A stretch of 64,000 bases of DNA from Aureimonas populi (GTDB lineage Bacteria; Pseudomonadota; Alphaproteobacteria; Rhizobiales; Rhizobiaceae): contig NZ_CP072611.1 in the NCBI RefSeq assembly GCF_017815515.1, positions 1 to 64,000 on the forward strand. The letters run 5' to 3'. A program made the position numbers and the translations under genes. Position 1 is the first letter of the stretch, and each line of letters begins with the position of its first letter. This document shows, piece after piece, positions 19,301 to 28,467 of this stretch. The notes under the pieces were generated by a model. That model did not search any database and was not told where the DNA came from. It worked only from the letters and a program-made list of their open reading frames with translations.

Positions 19301-19490
19301 GGCTGGCCACCCCGGGCTCGTCGGGCTTGTTGATACGGCGCTTCTTCGTCTCCACGACCACATTCTTGGTGCGGCCATGGGAGAAGTTCTGCCGAACCGT
19401 CGACTGCGAGACGCCGCCGGGCTTGATCGACAGCGTCTTCTTCGCCGGAACGCTCAGCGTCTTGTCGTCGCCGGATTTCGTGTCGCTCAT
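16368..19490 (-). CDS. infB: Translation initiation factor IF-2, long form
   Basis: IF-2 is the GTPase that positions initiator tRNA and joins the subunits. The 1040-residue product begins [26 protein letters not shown], followed by about 400 residues of low-complexity Ala/Pro/Glu/Arg-rich sequence ([25 protein letters not shown], repeated RRAEEEARR-like blocks), typical of alphaproteobacterial IF-2. An IF2_N segment (about 465-520) precedes the G domain with G1 GHVDHGKTS (about 547-555), DTPGH and NKID (about 648), then domains II to IV. The start abuts the stop of the YlxR-like gene (TAG directly followed by ATG). Confidence 0.97.
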   Translation of the reverse strand: MSDTKSGDDKTLSVPAKKTLSIKPGGVSQSTVRQNFSHGRTKNVVVETKKRRINKPDEPGVASPSVAGGLKPRAALTPAQAQALANARAEEEAQLAEAQARDEAARADAEARAADERRAREADEARVAAEAAAAKAAEPKPEPVVEAEPVAKVEAPAPEKPPVAATPAAPAAPPSAPAPVAQAPVREPVRTAPPAGQRPQAPVRSSGPAGQSQRSGSPYGQQNRSGPQGARPGAPAGRPGQQGNRPAPAPGARQPRGAVLSDLSSKEMDARRRALELAKQREAEDRRLFQEEEARRIAEDERRRSEREESERRQAEEAARLEMEAAARKKAEEDAARRAQARPVGRAGARTPADVIPGPPPPADDLGLRPAGRTEFAGRARSKADEDERARRPGAKVAEAAKPSRGRGDADRRAGRVNLDRALSDEDARGRSLSSMRRRQEKFKRSQQNQQREKIAREVILPETITIQELANRMSERAVDVIKFLMAQGQMMKPGDVIDADLAELIASEFGHTVKRVAASDVEEGIFNVADNPENMVARPPVVTIMGHVDHGKTSLLDALRQTSVVSGEAGGITQHIGAYQVEQNGQKITFIDTPGHAAFTAMRARGAQATDIAILVVAADDSVMPQTIESISHAKAAGVPIIVAINKIDKPDADPQKVRTGLLQHEVFVESMGGEVLDVEVSAKKGTNLDKLLEAILLQSEVLELRADPERTAEGVVIEAKLDKGRGPVATVLVQSGTLKTGDIVVAGDQWGRVRALVDDKGKQLKTAGPSMPIEVLGMQGTPGAGDRFAVVENEAKAREIADYRQRLAREKAVAKSAGQRGSLEQMMSQLTDSGLKTFPLLIKGDVQGSIEAINTALEKLGTDEVQARIVHSGAGAITESDVQLAQTSNAAIIGFNVRANAQARTAADQAGIELRYYNVIYDLVDDVKQAMSGMLSPERRETFLGNAEILEVFHITKIGKVAGCRVTEGKVERGAGVRLIRDGVVIHEGTLKTLKRFKDEVAEVPGGQECGMAFQNYEDIRQGDVIECFRVEHVARSL

Positions 19491-20216
19491 CTACGCTTCC
19501 GCTTCCTGCCCGAGAAATGCCTCGGACCTTCCGTCCCTGCCGGGCACGCCGCCTTCGGCGCGCTCCGAATCCATGATCGTCGCATCGGGGCTCTCGCCCC
19601 GGTAGAACTCCAGCGCTTCCAAGCGCCTCAGGAGAGCCGCGCCCGCATTTCCCGCAAGGACGGCTGCATGTATCACATTCACCCCGCCCAAGGCCAAACC
19701 CAATTCGTCCGAGACGAACGGGCGGAAGAGCGGCATCTGCCGCGCCCGTCCGTCGCGCAGGGCGGCATGGCGGGCGCCTTCCATCTTGCGCAGGCCGTCC
19801 GGCGCCCCGTCGCGGGCCTGGAGCAACGCCAGCGCTCGGCCGGAGCGAACCTCGGCCTCCACCTTCGCGCCGCCCGTGGCGAGCTGCCCCGCCTTGCGGG
19901 CAAGGCCGAGCGCGCCGAGGGCGGACTTCGCAAGGAGGGCATCGACCGTATCGGCCAGCCCCGCCTCGACAATACCCGCGCCCTTGAAGGCGCGGCGGAA
20001 CAGCCCCTTGCGCACCGCAGTTTCGACCACCTCGCGCCGGGCCTCGACATGGGCCCCTCTTCCGGGGAGCCGCCGCCGCAGATCGGGCACGAGCGAGCCG
20101 TCCGGCGCCACGACGAAGCGGATCAGCGCCTCGGCCGGCAGGCTTCGTCGCGAGACGATGCACATGCGTCCGTTCAAGAGCGCCTCCTCGAAGAGGGTAT
20201 CCTCATCCGCCGTCAA
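19491..20216 (-). CDS. YlxR-like (DUF448) RNA-binding protein with L7Ae-type C-terminal half
   Basis: The 241-residue protein combines an N-terminal YlxR/DUF448 domain (about 15-95: RMCIVSRRSLPAEALIRFV, RRRLPGRGAHV) with an L7Ae/L30e-like domain (about 98-190: KSALGALGLARKAGQLATGG). It has the standard place between nusA and infB. YlxR proteins bind nucleic acid and have been linked to transcription regulation and to RNase P in Gram-positives; the role in alphaproteobacteria is not established. The C-terminal 40 residues are unconserved. It ends in a TAG touching the infB ATG. Confidence 0.92.
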   Translation of the reverse strand: MTADEDTLFEEALLNGRMCIVSRRSLPAEALIRFVVAPDGSLVPDLRRRLPGRGAHVEARREVVETAVRKGLFRRAFKGAGIVEAGLADTVDALLAKSALGALGLARKAGQLATGGAKVEAEVRSGRALALLQARDGAPDGLRKMEGARHAALRDGRARQMPLFRPFVSDELGLALGGVNVIHAAVLAGNAGAALLRRLEALEFYRGESPDATIMDSERAEGGVPGRDGRSEAFLGQEAEA

Positions 20217-20233
20217 TCGCAGGTTCCTTCAGC

Positions 20234-21835
20234 TCAGGCGCCTTCCGCCTCCTCGGCCTCGAAGGCCTCCACTTCGGGCGCGAGTTCCTCCTCGCTCACC
20301 CAACCCGCCTTGACGCGGGCCTGCATGATCATGGCCTCCGCGTCCTGCCGGCTTAACTCGAACGCCGAAAGGGCGCCCGTATAGCGCTTCAGCTCGCCGT
20401 CCTTGCGCTCGGTCCAGCCGACCAGATCGTCGGCCGCGCAGCCGGCGAAGTCCTCGAGCGACTTCACGCCGTCCTCGCCGAGTGCCACCAGCATCGGCGT
20501 CGTCAACCCGTCGATCTGGCGCAGATCGTCAGACACGCCCAGCTCGCGGCGTTTCGCGTCCTGCTCCGCCTCGCGGCGATCCAGATATTCCTGCGCGCGG
20601 GCCTGAATCTCGGCGGCCGTATCCTCGTCGAAACCCTCGATCGCGGCGACCTCTTCGGCATCGACATAAGCCACTTCCTCGACCGTGGCGAATCCTTCCG
20701 ACGCCAGAAGCTGCCCGACCATCTCGTCGACGTTCAGCGCATCCATGAACAGGCCGGAGCGCTCCACGAATTCCTTCTGGCGGCGCTCGGATTCCTCCTG
20801 CTCGGTGAGGATGTCGATGTCCCAGCCGGTGAGCTGCGAGGCAAGGCGCACGTTCTGCCCGCGACGCCCGATCGCAAGAGACAATTGGTCATCGGGCACC
20901 ACGACTTCAATGCGCTCGGCGTCCTCGTCCAGCACCACCTTGGCCACTTCCGCCGGCTGGAGCGCGTTGACGAGGAAGGACGCGGCGTCCGGCGACCACG
21001 GAATGATGTCGATCTTCTCGCCCTGCAGCTCGCCGACCACGGCCTGCACGCGCGAGCCGCGCATACCCACGCACGCCCCCACCGGATCGACCGACGAATC
21101 GCGCGAGACGACGGCGATCTTGGCGCGCGAGCCCGGATCGCGGGCCACGGCCTTGATCTCGATGATGCCGTCGTAGATTTCCGGCACCTCCATGGTGAAG
21201 AGCTTGGCCATGAACTGCGGATGGGTGCGCGACAGGAAAATCTGCGGCCCGCGCTGCTCGCGGCGCACGTCGTAGACGAAGGCGCGCACGCGGTCGCCGT
21301 AGCGGAACAGCTCGCGCGGAATCTGCTCGTCGCGGCGGATGACGCCCTCGCCCTTGCCAAGATCCACGATCACATTGCCGTATTCGACGCGCTTGACGGT
21401 GCCGTTCACGATCTCGCCGACACGGTCCTTGAACTCGTCATACTGTTTGTCGCGCTCGGCCTCGCGCACCTTCTGCACGATGACCTGCTTGGCGGACTGG
21501 GCCGCGATACGGCCGAAATCCATCGGCGGGAGCTGCTCGGCGATGAAGTCGCCGGGCTCGGCGTCGGGATTCTTGTCGCGGGCAAGGTCCAGATAAATCT
21601 GCGTCGCGGGGTCCTCGACCTCCTCGACCACCTCCAGAAGGCGCTGGAGCTTCATCTCCCCGGTCTTCTGGTTGATGTCGACGCGGATATTGGTCTCCTG
21701 GCCGTAGCGCGAACGAGCCGCCTTCTGGATCGCGTCCGCCATGGCGGCGATGACGATCTCGCGGTCGATGGACTTTTCGCGCGCGACGGCGTCCGCGATC
21801 TGCAGAAGCTCGAGTCGGTTCGCACTGACTGCCAT
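20234..21835 (-). CDS. nusA: Transcription elongation/termination factor NusA
   Basis: NusA binds RNA polymerase and nascent RNA, modulating pausing, termination and antitermination. The 533-residue product has the N-terminal polymerase-binding domain (1-125), an S1 domain (about 135-200, [21 protein letters not shown]), two KH domains (about 230-345, including [24 protein letters not shown]) and acidic C-terminal repeats with helix-hairpin-helix features. It is second in the rimP-nusA-ylxR-infB operon, 119 bp after rimP, and only 17 bp before the YlxR gene. Confidence 0.98.
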   Translation of the reverse strand: MAVSANRLELLQIADAVAREKSIDREIVIAAMADAIQKAARSRYGQETNIRVDINQKTGEMKLQRLLEVVEEVEDPATQIYLDLARDKNPDAEPGDFIAEQLPPMDFGRIAAQSAKQVIVQKVREAERDKQYDEFKDRVGEIVNGTVKRVEYGNVIVDLGKGEGVIRRDEQIPRELFRYGDRVRAFVYDVRREQRGPQIFLSRTHPQFMAKLFTMEVPEIYDGIIEIKAVARDPGSRAKIAVVSRDSSVDPVGACVGMRGSRVQAVVGELQGEKIDIIPWSPDAASFLVNALQPAEVAKVVLDEDAERIEVVVPDDQLSLAIGRRGQNVRLASQLTGWDIDILTEQEESERRQKEFVERSGLFMDALNVDEMVGQLLASEGFATVEEVAYVDAEEVAAIEGFDEDTAAEIQARAQEYLDRREAEQDAKRRELGVSDDLRQIDGLTTPMLVALGEDGVKSLEDFAGCAADDLVGWTERKDGELKRYTGALSAFELSRQDAEAMIMQARVKAGWVSEEELAPEVEAFEAEEAEGA

Positions 21836-21954
21836 GTTTTCCGTCTCCTGGTGGAAGGCCTCCGGGCGTCCCGCGCCCTCTGCCGGCCCATCCGCGCCGC
21901 CTTGCCCGGCGGCTATCTGTTTTCCGGCGCGCTCATGCGGCGGCCGGACAATCC

Positions 21955-22551
21955 CTAGTGTCCGCCAGGCGCCCCGGCGCCCTCATCCTCCGGCTCGCCG
22001 CGCGCCTTGCGCGCCGCCTTGTCGGCCTTCAGGGCCGCATCGATCAGGTCGTCGGTCAGGATCAGCCGCGCATCGGCGATCGCCTCGAAGGGTATCGCCA
22101 CCTCGACATCCTCGCCGGGGGCCGCCGCGTCACGCGCCAGCCGGATGCCCTCCGCATCGACGGCCACGACCTTGCCGCGAAAGCGCTTGCGCCCGCCGAC
22201 CAGCCGGTCGGCCTCCAGCTTCATCAGATGCCCGGTCCAGGCCTCGAAATCACCTCGCCGCACCAGCGGACGGTCGATACCGGGAGAGGATACTTCCAGA
22301 TGATAGGGCCGGTCCAGCGGGTCCTCGACATCGAGCACGGGCGAGAGCGCGCGGCTGACCGCCTCGCAGTCCTCCACGCTCATCGAGCCGTCCGGCCGCT
22401 CGGCCATGAACTGGACGGTCGTGCCGTTCAGACCGGAAATGCGCACGCGCACCAGGCGATAGCCGATCTGTTCGATCACCGGCTCGGCAATGGCGGCGAA
22501 TCTTGCCTCCAGCCCCTGTTCGACGACGATGCGGTCCGTGCTCAAGCCCAC
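21955..22551 (-). CDS. rimP: Ribosome maturation factor RimP
   Basis: RimP assists 30S assembly. The protein of about 198 residues has the two-domain RimP layout: an N-terminal alpha/beta domain ([18 protein letters not shown] ... [13 protein letters not shown]) and the signature [20 protein letters not shown], then an Sm-like C-terminal domain. A GTG at 22551 is preferred because a GGAG site lies five bases upstream; a TTG one codon earlier is also possible. The tail ([17 protein letters not shown]) is unconserved. It is the first gene of the nusA-infB operon. Confidence 0.95.
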   Translation of the reverse strand: MGLSTDRIVVEQGLEARFAAIAEPVIEQIGYRLVRVRISGLNGTTVQFMAERPDGSMSVEDCEAVSRALSPVLDVEDPLDRPYHLEVSSPGIDRPLVRRGDFEAWTGHLMKLEADRLVGGRKRFRGKVVAVDAEGIRLARDAAAPGEDVEVAIPFEAIADARLILTDDLIDAALKADKAARKARGEPEDEGAGAPGGH

Positions 22552-22602
22552 CAAGACTCCGATTTAAGCCAGCGCGCGATCGGAAAAGGGGGTGTCCTTA
22601 AC

Positions 22603-22632
22603 AAAAAAGAGCGGGACCGGCGGGACCCACTC
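22603..22632 (-). terminator. Intrinsic terminator after the small membrane-protein genes
   Basis: On the minus strand a 7-bp stem (GAGTGGG/CCCGCTC, with one G-T pair) is followed directly by six T. It closes the metK-trmB-small-protein transcript, about 56 bp after the last stop, and lies in front of the rimP promoter region. Confidence 0.85.
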
Positions 22633-22688
22633 TCACGATCGCATCGCAGAGAATTTGAATGCTTCCCTACACCCGCAAGGGCGAAAGA

Positions 22689-22829
22689 TCAACCCTCGGA
22701 CTTCCTGGCCTGTGCCTCGGCCCGCCAACTGGCGGCATCGTAGCGACCGTGAATATAGACGGCCGCCAAGCCCATCGCCACGAGAGTGACGGGGAGCACG
22801 ACGTTTGCGGAGATCCAGATATCGTTCAT
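22689..22829 (-). CDS. 46-residue single-pass membrane protein
   Basis: A very small gene encodes MNDIWISANVVLPVTLVAM followed by GLAAVYIHGRYDAASWRAEAQARKSEG, that is one hydrophobic helix (about 8-26) and a charged cytoplasmic-type tail. Its ATG overlaps the stop of the preceding small gene as ATGA, and a strong terminator follows, so it is expressed as the last gene behind metK and trmB. I do not recognise a function. The coupled junction and normal codon use make it likely to be real in spite of its size. Confidence 0.6.
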   Translation of the reverse strand: MNDIWISANVVLPVTLVAMGLAAVYIHGRYDAASWRAEAQARKSEG

Positions 22830-23060
22830 CTCATTCGCCCCAGGACGATTTGGGCAAGGAGGTGCAGCACGGCCGCCGCACCGATCCGCAATATCACCCC
22901 GAGAGCCGTGAACGGCAAAGGGTTGGGCGTGCCTTCCCCGTCCGGCCCGTAGGTGAAGCTTGCCAGCGGCCCCGGCACGCCCACCACCAACACCGCTGTG
23001 GAAGAGCGGCGAGCGCGTTGGCCGAAGCTTGGTGCGCTCGTTGCGAACAAGGTCCGACAT
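22826..23060 (-). pseudogene. Small membrane-protein gene, apparently frameshifted
   Basis: An ATG overlapping the trmB stop (TGATG, 23060) opens [12 protein letters not shown], which looks like the conserved start of small two-helix membrane proteins. The expected continuation is split over frames: a short ANALAAL stretch in a second frame, then VVGVPGPLASFTYG through FTALGVILRIGAAAVLHLLAQ to IVLGRMR in a third, ending at 22826 with an ATGA overlap to the next gene. No single frame carries both the conserved start and the hydrophobic end; the frame with the helix opens with TTG 23050 and an implausible N terminus. Either the gene is decayed by two or three indels, or the sequence has errors here. 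The homology is my recollection of similar families, not a search. Confidence 0.5.
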
Positions 23061-23776
23061 CAGCTTCGCCGGAACGTCAGATAGGCTCCCCGCCGCCCCT
23101 CGCGAAACGCCTTTGCCTCGTAGCGCGTGCCGGGCCATGCCTCATAGGGCCGCGCCCAGTCCTCCGGGCTACCCTGCGGGGCGTCGAACTGCGGGTGGCG
23201 CGCGCAATGGTCCAGCGTCCAGCCGACATAGCTCTCGATGTCCGAGGCGAAGCGCAACGGCGCGCCCCGCTTCAGGACGCGCGCGAAGCGCGTGAGGTTG
23301 CGCTGCGATACGAAACGCCGCTTCCAGTGCCGCTTCTTGTGCCACGGATCGGGGTAGAACAGGTCTATGCCGTCGAGGCAGGCCTCGGGCAGCCAGTCGA
23401 GAAGCCGAGTGGCGTCGTCGTCGTAGAGGCGCAGATTGGGGCGTGGCTCCACCTGGAGGGCAACCAGCATCTTGGCCATGCCGTTCACGAAGGGCTCCAC
23501 GCCGATGAAGCCGGTGCGAGGAAAACGCGCGCTCTCATGGCGCAGATGCTCGCCCCCGCCGAAGCCGATTTCCAGGCGCACCGCCTCCACGCCGCCCTCG
23601 AACAAGTTGCGAAGGTCGACCGGCGGGGGCGCGGAGAGGTCGATGCACAGGGCCGGCAGGAGCGTCTGGAGGAGCCCCGCCTGCAAGGGGCTGAGCGTCT
23701 TCCCCTTGTGGCGGCCGAAAAACGCCTCGCGCGAGCGGGCCGGGCGGCCCGCTTCCTGTTCCTCCATCACGCTCAC
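23060..23776 (-). CDS. trmB: tRNA (guanine-N7-)-methyltransferase
   Basis: TrmB methylates G46 of tRNA with SAM. The 238-residue protein has the SAM site [13 protein letters not shown], the family signature [16 protein letters not shown] and the C-terminal [20 protein letters not shown]. The GTG at 23776 overlaps the metK stop as GTGA; an ATG three codons on (23767) is an alternative. Coupling to metK, which makes its cosubstrate, is conserved in Rhizobiales. Confidence 0.96.
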   Translation of the reverse strand: MSVMEEQEAGRPARSREAFFGRHKGKTLSPLQAGLLQTLLPALCIDLSAPPPVDLRNLFEGGVEAVRLEIGFGGGEHLRHESARFPRTGFIGVEPFVNGMAKMLVALQVEPRPNLRLYDDDATRLLDWLPEACLDGIDLFYPDPWHKKRHWKRRFVSQRNLTRFARVLKRGAPLRFASDIESYVGWTLDHCARHPQFDAPQGSPEDWARPYEAWPGTRYEAKAFREGRRGAYLTFRRS

Positions 23777-24981
23777 CCGTTCAGCGCGGCCTTCAGCTTG
23801 GGCGCAAGGTCCGTCCGCTCCCAGGAGAAGGAGCCGTCGCGCCCCGGCGCGCGGCCGAAATGGCCGTAGGCGGCGGTCTTGGCATAGATCGGCCGGGAGA
23901 GCTGCAGATGCTCGCGAATGCCACGCGGCGTAAGGCTGATGACCTCGCGGATCGCTTTCTCGACCTTGGCTTCCTCCACCGTGCCGGTGCCGTGCAGGTC
24001 GACATAGATCGACACGGGCTCGGCCACGCCGATGGCGTAGGCGAGCTGGATGGTGCAGCGCTCCGCCAGCTTGGCCGCCACGATGTTCTTGGCGAGATAA
24101 CGCGCCGCATAGGCCGCCGAGCGGTCGACCTTGGTCGGGTCCTTGCCGGAGAAGGCACCGCCGCCATGGGGCGCGGCACCGCCATAGGTGTCGACGATGA
24201 TCTTGCGACCCGTCAGGCCGGCGTCCCCGTCCGGTCCGCCGATGACGAACTTGCCGGTGGGGTTGACGTGCCAGACGCAGTCTTCGGCGATCGGCAGTCC
24301 GGCCACCGCCTCGCGCACGAAGGGCTCCACGATGGCGCGCACCTCATCGGAGGTCAGGTCCGGCTCGAGATGCTGGGTGGACAGGACGATGGAAACGATC
24401 TCGGCCGGACGGCCGCCCTCGTAGCGCACCGTCACCTGCGTCTTGGCGTCCGGGCCCAGTTTGCCGGCATCCTCCTCGCCCGCGCGGCGGGCCCGGGAAA
24501 GCCGTTCGAGGATCTTGTGGGCATAGAAGATGGGCGCTGGCATCAGCTCGGGTGTGTCGCGGCAGGCATAGCCGAACATGATGCCCTGGTCGCCCGCCCC
24601 CTCGCTGGCCTTGTTGCCGGCATCCACGCCCTGCGCGATGTCCGCGGACTGGGCGTGCAGCAGCACGTCGATCCTGGCGGTCTTCCAGTGGAAACCGTCC
24701 TGCTCGTAGCCGATGTCCTTCACCGCGCGGCGCGCGGCCGCCTTCACCTTGGAGCGGATCTGCCGCTCGTCCAGCGAGCAGCGCACCTCTCCGGCGATGA
24801 CGATGCGGTTGGTCGTCGCAAGGGTTTCGCACGCCACCCGCAGATCGCCGAGGTCCATGCCGGCCTTCTTGGCCTGCCGGAAGAACAGATCGACCACCTC
24901 GTCGGAAATGCGGTCGCAGATTTTGTCGGGATGTCCCTCCGAAACGCTTTCGGAGGTGAAGAGGTAGTCGCTGCGCGTCAT
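23773..24981 (-). CDS. metK: S-adenosylmethionine synthetase
   Basis: MetK makes SAM from methionine and ATP. The 402-residue protein carries the family signatures [12 protein letters not shown] near the N terminus, [12 protein letters not shown] and [19 protein letters not shown]. The 187-bp gap upstream, between phrR and metK, contains a short stem on the minus strand (CTGGTCC-GAA-GGGCCGG, with G-T pairs); I cannot match it to a known SAM riboswitch class. The gene is followed by trmB through a GTGA overlap. Confidence 0.98.
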   Translation of the reverse strand: MTRSDYLFTSESVSEGHPDKICDRISDEVVDLFFRQAKKAGMDLGDLRVACETLATTNRIVIAGEVRCSLDERQIRSKVKAAARRAVKDIGYEQDGFHWKTARIDVLLHAQSADIAQGVDAGNKASEGAGDQGIMFGYACRDTPELMPAPIFYAHKILERLSRARRAGEEDAGKLGPDAKTQVTVRYEGGRPAEIVSIVLSTQHLEPDLTSDEVRAIVEPFVREAVAGLPIAEDCVWHVNPTGKFVIGGPDGDAGLTGRKIIVDTYGGAAPHGGGAFSGKDPTKVDRSAAYAARYLAKNIVAAKLAERCTIQLAYAIGVAEPVSIYVDLHGTGTVEEAKVEKAIREVISLTPRGIREHLQLSRPIYAKTAAYGHFGRAPGRDGSFSWERTDLAPKLKAALNG

Positions 24982-25168
24982 GGAGGCCTTTCCCGCCGCA
25001 GACGACCTCGCCCGCGACCCATAATCTCAATCTTTGTCGACGGACCGGCCCTTCGGACCAGTAGGGATCATGCCACGGAAGAACATCCGAGCGTCGCCGG
25101 TTTGGCGTCAGCGGCATCCTCGGTCAAGGGAAAACATTTTCTCGCCGCCGCCGCGCCGAGGTCGCGCA

Positions 25169-25588
25169 TCACTCTCGGGGGAGCGACTTTTCCTCCCGCT
25201 CGGCGAGGGTGCGCACGAAATCGACGATGGAGCGGCGCACCGCCGCGTCGGGCAGTCGGGAGAAGTAGCGCATCAGTTCCTCCGTCTCCGCAGGAGGCGG
25301 GGGAACGAACGGATCCTGCTCGTCGGTCTCGGCAAATCCGTTCGCCCGGTCCGAAGAGCCGAGCCCCTCGTAGAAATAGCTCACGGGCACGAGGAGGAAT
25401 TCGGATATCGAGAACAGCCGCCCGGCGCTGATGCGGTTCTTGCCGTTCTCGTATTTCTGCACCTGCTGGAAGGTGATCTCGAGCCGCTCCCCGAGCTTCT
25501 CCTGGCTCAGCCCCAACTCGCGGCGGCGGTCGCGCACGCGCTTGGCGATGAATTTGTCGGCCTCGTCGGGCCTTTTCTTGGTGTCCAT
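25169..25588 (-). CDS. phrR: XRE-family regulator, PhrR-like
   Basis: The 139-residue protein is a helix-turn-helix regulator with the HTH at about 18-72 (RVRDRRRELGLSQEKLGERLEITFQQVQKYENGKNRIS) and a C-terminal region with no ligand-binding fold I recognise. Its place between lnt (actA) and metK matches the low-pH-inducible regulator gene phrR described next to actA in Sinorhizobium; the symbol rests on that synteny and on the family. It may be read from its own promoter in the 107-bp gap after lnt. Targets are unknown. Confidence 0.82.
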   Translation of the reverse strand: MDTKKRPDEADKFIAKRVRDRRRELGLSQEKLGERLEITFQQVQKYENGKNRISAGRLFSISEFLLVPVSYFYEGLGSSDRANGFAETDEQDPFVPPPPAETEELMRYFSRLPDAAVRRSIVDFVRTLAEREEKSLPRE

Positions 25589-25695
25589 CGATGCCGTCCC
25601 CGCATTCGCGTAGAGGCACTCGGCGAATGCGCATCCCCCGATGCACCTGTCCTATGTCCTCTATATGAATTGGGTATTGCTCATAACGTTTGCCG

Positions 25696-27279
25696 TCAAC
25701 CGAAACGCCGGGAAAGTTGAGGCAGAATGGCGCCAATGATGAAAATTCCCAGCATCGCGATGAAGGGAACATTGCCGGCGCGCGAAAACAGGGTCGGTGC
25801 GCCCGCCAGCGGCAACGCTGCGGCCACCGTGCCGCCCTGCCCGAGGCCAAGGCCGGCGACGGGCCGCCCCCGCGCATCCGTGACCACGGAGATGCCCGTA
25901 TTGGCCGCCCGGACCAGGGGCAGGCCGAAGGCGACCGCGCTCGCCTGCGCATGGGCGAGGTGCTGGTAGGGGCCGGGCGTCGTGCCGTACCAGGCGTCGT
26001 TGGTCACGTTGAGGAGGAAGGCCGGACGGGCCCCGTCGCCGAGGGCGATCTCGTCCTGGAAGATGATCTCGTAGCAGATCAGCGGCAGGAAGGAGGTGCC
26101 GGCCACCTCGACCGGCGCCGAGACCGTACCGGGCGTGAAGCCCCCCGGAAGCTGCGTCAACTGCTCGATTCCGAGGGCTTCCAGCCTCTCCTGGAACGGC
26201 AGATACTCCCCGAAGGGCACGAGATGGCGCTTGTCGCGCGCGTCGGCGATCGTCCCGTCCTCGTCGATGACGAGGAGGGAATTGTAATAGAGGCGTCCCT
26301 GCGCGGTGCCCGTTTCCTCCACGCGCGCCGCGCCCGCCAGCAGCGTCTCGCCGGGCTGGAGCGTCTCGGCAAGGCGCGCCACGCCCGCCGGGCTGTCCGT
26401 GAGGATGAAGGGAAAGGCCGATTCCGGCCAGATCACCAGCGTCTGCCCGCCTTCGCCGCCCCGGCCCTCGGCCGAGAGTTCCAGATGCCGGGCGAAGATG
26501 CGCTCAGCCTCCTCCGCATCCCATTTCTGCGACTGGAGGATGTTGGGCTGGACGATGCGCAGGCGCACGTCCTGCGCAAAGCCCGGCGCCTCCCGCCCCA
26601 TCGTCCAGGCCCCGAAGCCCAGGTGCCCTGCCGCCAGAACGAGGCCCAGCGCCAGCACCGGTCCGCGCAGAGGGGCGGGGCCGGCCAGCAGCGCCGGAAG
26701 GGAGAAGACGAGGATTGCCGCGAGCGTGAGCCCGTGCAGACCGACCAGCGAGAGCGACTGCATGAGAAGCGGCGTGGAAGCCGCCATCATGCCGATCTCG
26801 TTCCACGGAAAGCCGGTGAAGAGGATGCCGCGCAGATATTCGAAGAGTGCAAGGCAGGCTGCCAGCGCCAGGAGCCGCAGGGCCCCGTCGCTCCACAGGG
26901 CCCGTGCCAGCGCGCAGGCCAGCCCGTGATAGATCGCCAGCACCGCCGGCAGGCCGAGCACCGCGAAGGGCAGCGCCCAAAGGAAGGCTTCCGCGTCCAC
27001 CAGGATCGCCGCGCCGAGCCACCAGAGCCCGGCGACGAAATAGCCGAAGCCGAAGCACCAGCCGATCCTGAAGGCCGGCATCAGCCGCCGCAGGAAGCCG
27101 CGCCCCGGTTCGCCGGCCGCCCCGTCGATCAGCCAGACAAGCAGCGGGAAGGACAGGAAGCCGACGAAGGGAAAGTCGTATGGCGCCAGCGCGAGCGTCG
27201 CCAGCGCGCCGGCCAGGAACGCGACGAGCGCGCGCCGCCAGCCGTCGAGAAGCATGATGGTGCCGGCGATCCGTTGCAT
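25696..27279 (-). CDS. lnt: Apolipoprotein N-acyltransferase
   Basis: Lnt adds the third acyl chain to lipoproteins at the periplasmic face of the inner membrane; it is known as actA in acid-tolerance work in rhizobia. The 527-residue protein has an N-terminal block of membrane helices (about 15-225), a nitrilase-fold domain with the catalytic triad Glu286 (WPESAFP), Lys350 (KRHLVPFGEYLP) and Cys402 (ICYEIIF), and a final helix. It works after LspA, encoded at 47.3-47.8 kb, in lipoprotein maturation. Confidence 0.97.
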   Translation of the reverse strand: MQRIAGTIMLLDGWRRALVAFLAGALATLALAPYDFPFVGFLSFPLLVWLIDGAAGEPGRGFLRRLMPAFRIGWCFGFGYFVAGLWWLGAAILVDAEAFLWALPFAVLGLPAVLAIYHGLACALARALWSDGALRLLALAACLALFEYLRGILFTGFPWNEIGMMAASTPLLMQSLSLVGLHGLTLAAILVFSLPALLAGPAPLRGPVLALGLVLAAGHLGFGAWTMGREAPGFAQDVRLRIVQPNILQSQKWDAEEAERIFARHLELSAEGRGGEGGQTLVIWPESAFPFILTDSPAGVARLAETLQPGETLLAGAARVEETGTAQGRLYYNSLLVIDEDGTIADARDKRHLVPFGEYLPFQERLEALGIEQLTQLPGGFTPGTVSAPVEVAGTSFLPLICYEIIFQDEIALGDGARPAFLLNVTNDAWYGTTPGPYQHLAHAQASAVAFGLPLVRAANTGISVVTDARGRPVAGLGLGQGGTVAAALPLAGAPTLFSRAGNVPFIAMLGIFIIGAILPQLSRRFG

Positions 27280-27311
27280 GAGCCCCCTACCCGGTCGAAC
27301 GCCGCCCGGCT

Positions 27312-27354
27312 TAGAGCATCGGCTGCCAAATCGGAACGGTTTTCGAGCCGATGC
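27312..27354. repeat. Rhizobiales-type intergenic palindrome
   Basis: A 9-bp inverted repeat (GCATCGGCT 27316-27324, AGCCGATGC 27346-27354) encloses an inner stem AAATC/GGTTT with a GGAAC loop, preceded by TTAGA. The pattern, an AGAGCATCGGC-type arm with an inner AATCGGAAC/GGTTTTCG, resembles the short palindromic repeats scattered between genes in Rhizobiales genomes. It lies between corC and lnt. I noticed only this one copy in the window. Identification is from memory of the pattern. Confidence 0.6.
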
Positions 27355-27380
27355 CCGCGTCAGGGGCTCTCATGCGTGGT

Positions 27381-27416
27381 TTCACGCCCGGCGCGGCTCC
27401 CCGCGCCGGGCGTGAA
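27381..27416. terminator. 16-bp perfect GC hairpin after corC
   Basis: Arms 27381-27396 and 27401-27416 are perfectly complementary over 16 bp with a 4-base loop, starting four bases after the corC stop on the minus strand. No T-run follows on either side. It probably ends or strongly protects the transcript of the phoH-ybeY-corC block; lnt begins 102 bp further on. Confidence 0.6.
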
Positions 27417-27419
27417 GCG

Positions 27420-28454
27420 TCAGTTCCAGAGGCTGGCCGCCTCGGAGGGCGGCTCGGCCACGCGCCGCACGATGCGCACGCGCTTGACCCGCCTCGTATC
27501 GGCCTCCAGCACCTCCAGCCGGAAGCCGGCCAGCGTCTCCACCGTTTCCCCCTCGGCGGGGATGCGGCCGAGCTCGGCCACCACCAGCCCGCCGATCGTG
27601 TCGGCCTCGTCCTCATAGGCGGCGATGTCGAAATCCCCGCCGACGACCTTCTGCACGTCCTCCAGCTCGGCACGCGCATCCGCCTCGTAGACGCCCTCGC
27701 CCCCCGCGACGATCCGCACCTCGTCCTCGTCGTGCTCGTCCTCGATGTCGCCGACGATGGTCTCGATGATGTCCTCCAGCGAGACGAGCCCGTCCGTGCC
27801 CCCATATTCGTCGATGACGAGCGCCATCTGGATACGGGTGGCCTGCATGCGCGCCATCAGCTCCGTGGCGGGCATGGAGGCGGGCACGAAGAGGATCTTG
27901 CGGATGAGGCCCAGCTCGGCCACCGGCGTCGAGAGGTCGACGCGCGAAAGATCCAGCGCCCCGCCCTCGGCCGCCGCCATGGCGCGCCGCGTGATGTGGC
28001 CCACCACGTCGCGGATGTGGATCATCCCCTTCGGATCGTCGAGCCCCTCGCCATAGACGGGCATTCGCGAGCGGCCGCTCTCCTCGAAACGGCGCATCGT
28101 GTCGCCGAGGCTGGCCGTCACCTCCACGGCGTCGATCTCGACCCGCGGCACCATCGCATCCTCGACGCGCGTCTCGTGCAGGCCGAGAAGATTGGTGAGC
28201 ATGGCCTGCTCCTGCACCGTGAAGCCGCTCGCGCCGATCTCGGCGTTGCGCAGCGCTTCGGCGAAGCTCTGGCGCAGGGGCGAGGGCGCCCGCGGTTTCA
28301 GGAACTGGACGATCTGCTCGAAGAATCCCGGCTCGGACGTGGTCCGCTCCGCCGGGACGGGACTTCGGTCGTCCTGGCCCTGGTCGGCGAAGGAAGACTC
28401 GCCCGCTTCCCGGCCATCACCGGCGCTCACCGCGCCGTTCGCATTGGTGCTCAT
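27420..28454 (-). CDS. corC: CBS-pair transporter-associated protein, CorC/TlyC family
   Basis: The 344-residue product from MSTNANGAVSAGD (28454) has an acidic, poorly conserved N terminus, a pair of CBS domains (about 100-235: VEDAMVPRVEIDAVEV, VIDEYGGTDGLVSLEDIIETIVGDI) and a CorC_HlyC domain at the C terminus (about 260-340). There are no membrane helices. CorC proteins have been tied to Mg/Co efflux; older records call them hemolysins, which is doubtful. The gene follows ybeY after 13 bp, the standard phoH-ybeY-corC-lnt order. Confidence 0.92.
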   Translation of the reverse strand: MSTNANGAVSAGDGREAGESSFADQGQDDRSPVPAERTTSEPGFFEQIVQFLKPRAPSPLRQSFAEALRNAEIGASGFTVQEQAMLTNLLGLHETRVEDAMVPRVEIDAVEVTASLGDTMRRFEESGRSRMPVYGEGLDDPKGMIHIRDVVGHITRRAMAAAEGGALDLSRVDLSTPVAELGLIRKILFVPASMPATELMARMQATRIQMALVIDEYGGTDGLVSLEDIIETIVGDIEDEHDEDEVRIVAGGEGVYEADARAELEDVQKVVGGDFDIAAYEDEADTIGGLVVAELGRIPAEGETVETLAGFRLEVLEADTRRVKRVRIVRRVAEPPSEAASLWN

Positions 28455-28467
28455 CGCCTCTCTCGTT

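Noticed and set aside
24982..25168. A possible SAM-responsive riboswitch before metK
   Set aside because: Only one short stem with G-T pairs is visible, and I could not fit SAM-II, SAM-V or SAM/SAH cores. A covariance-model search would settle it.
25690..27618. A plus-strand open frame opposite lnt
   Set aside because: Arg/Glu/Pro-rich antisense image of lnt; no start signal or domain.
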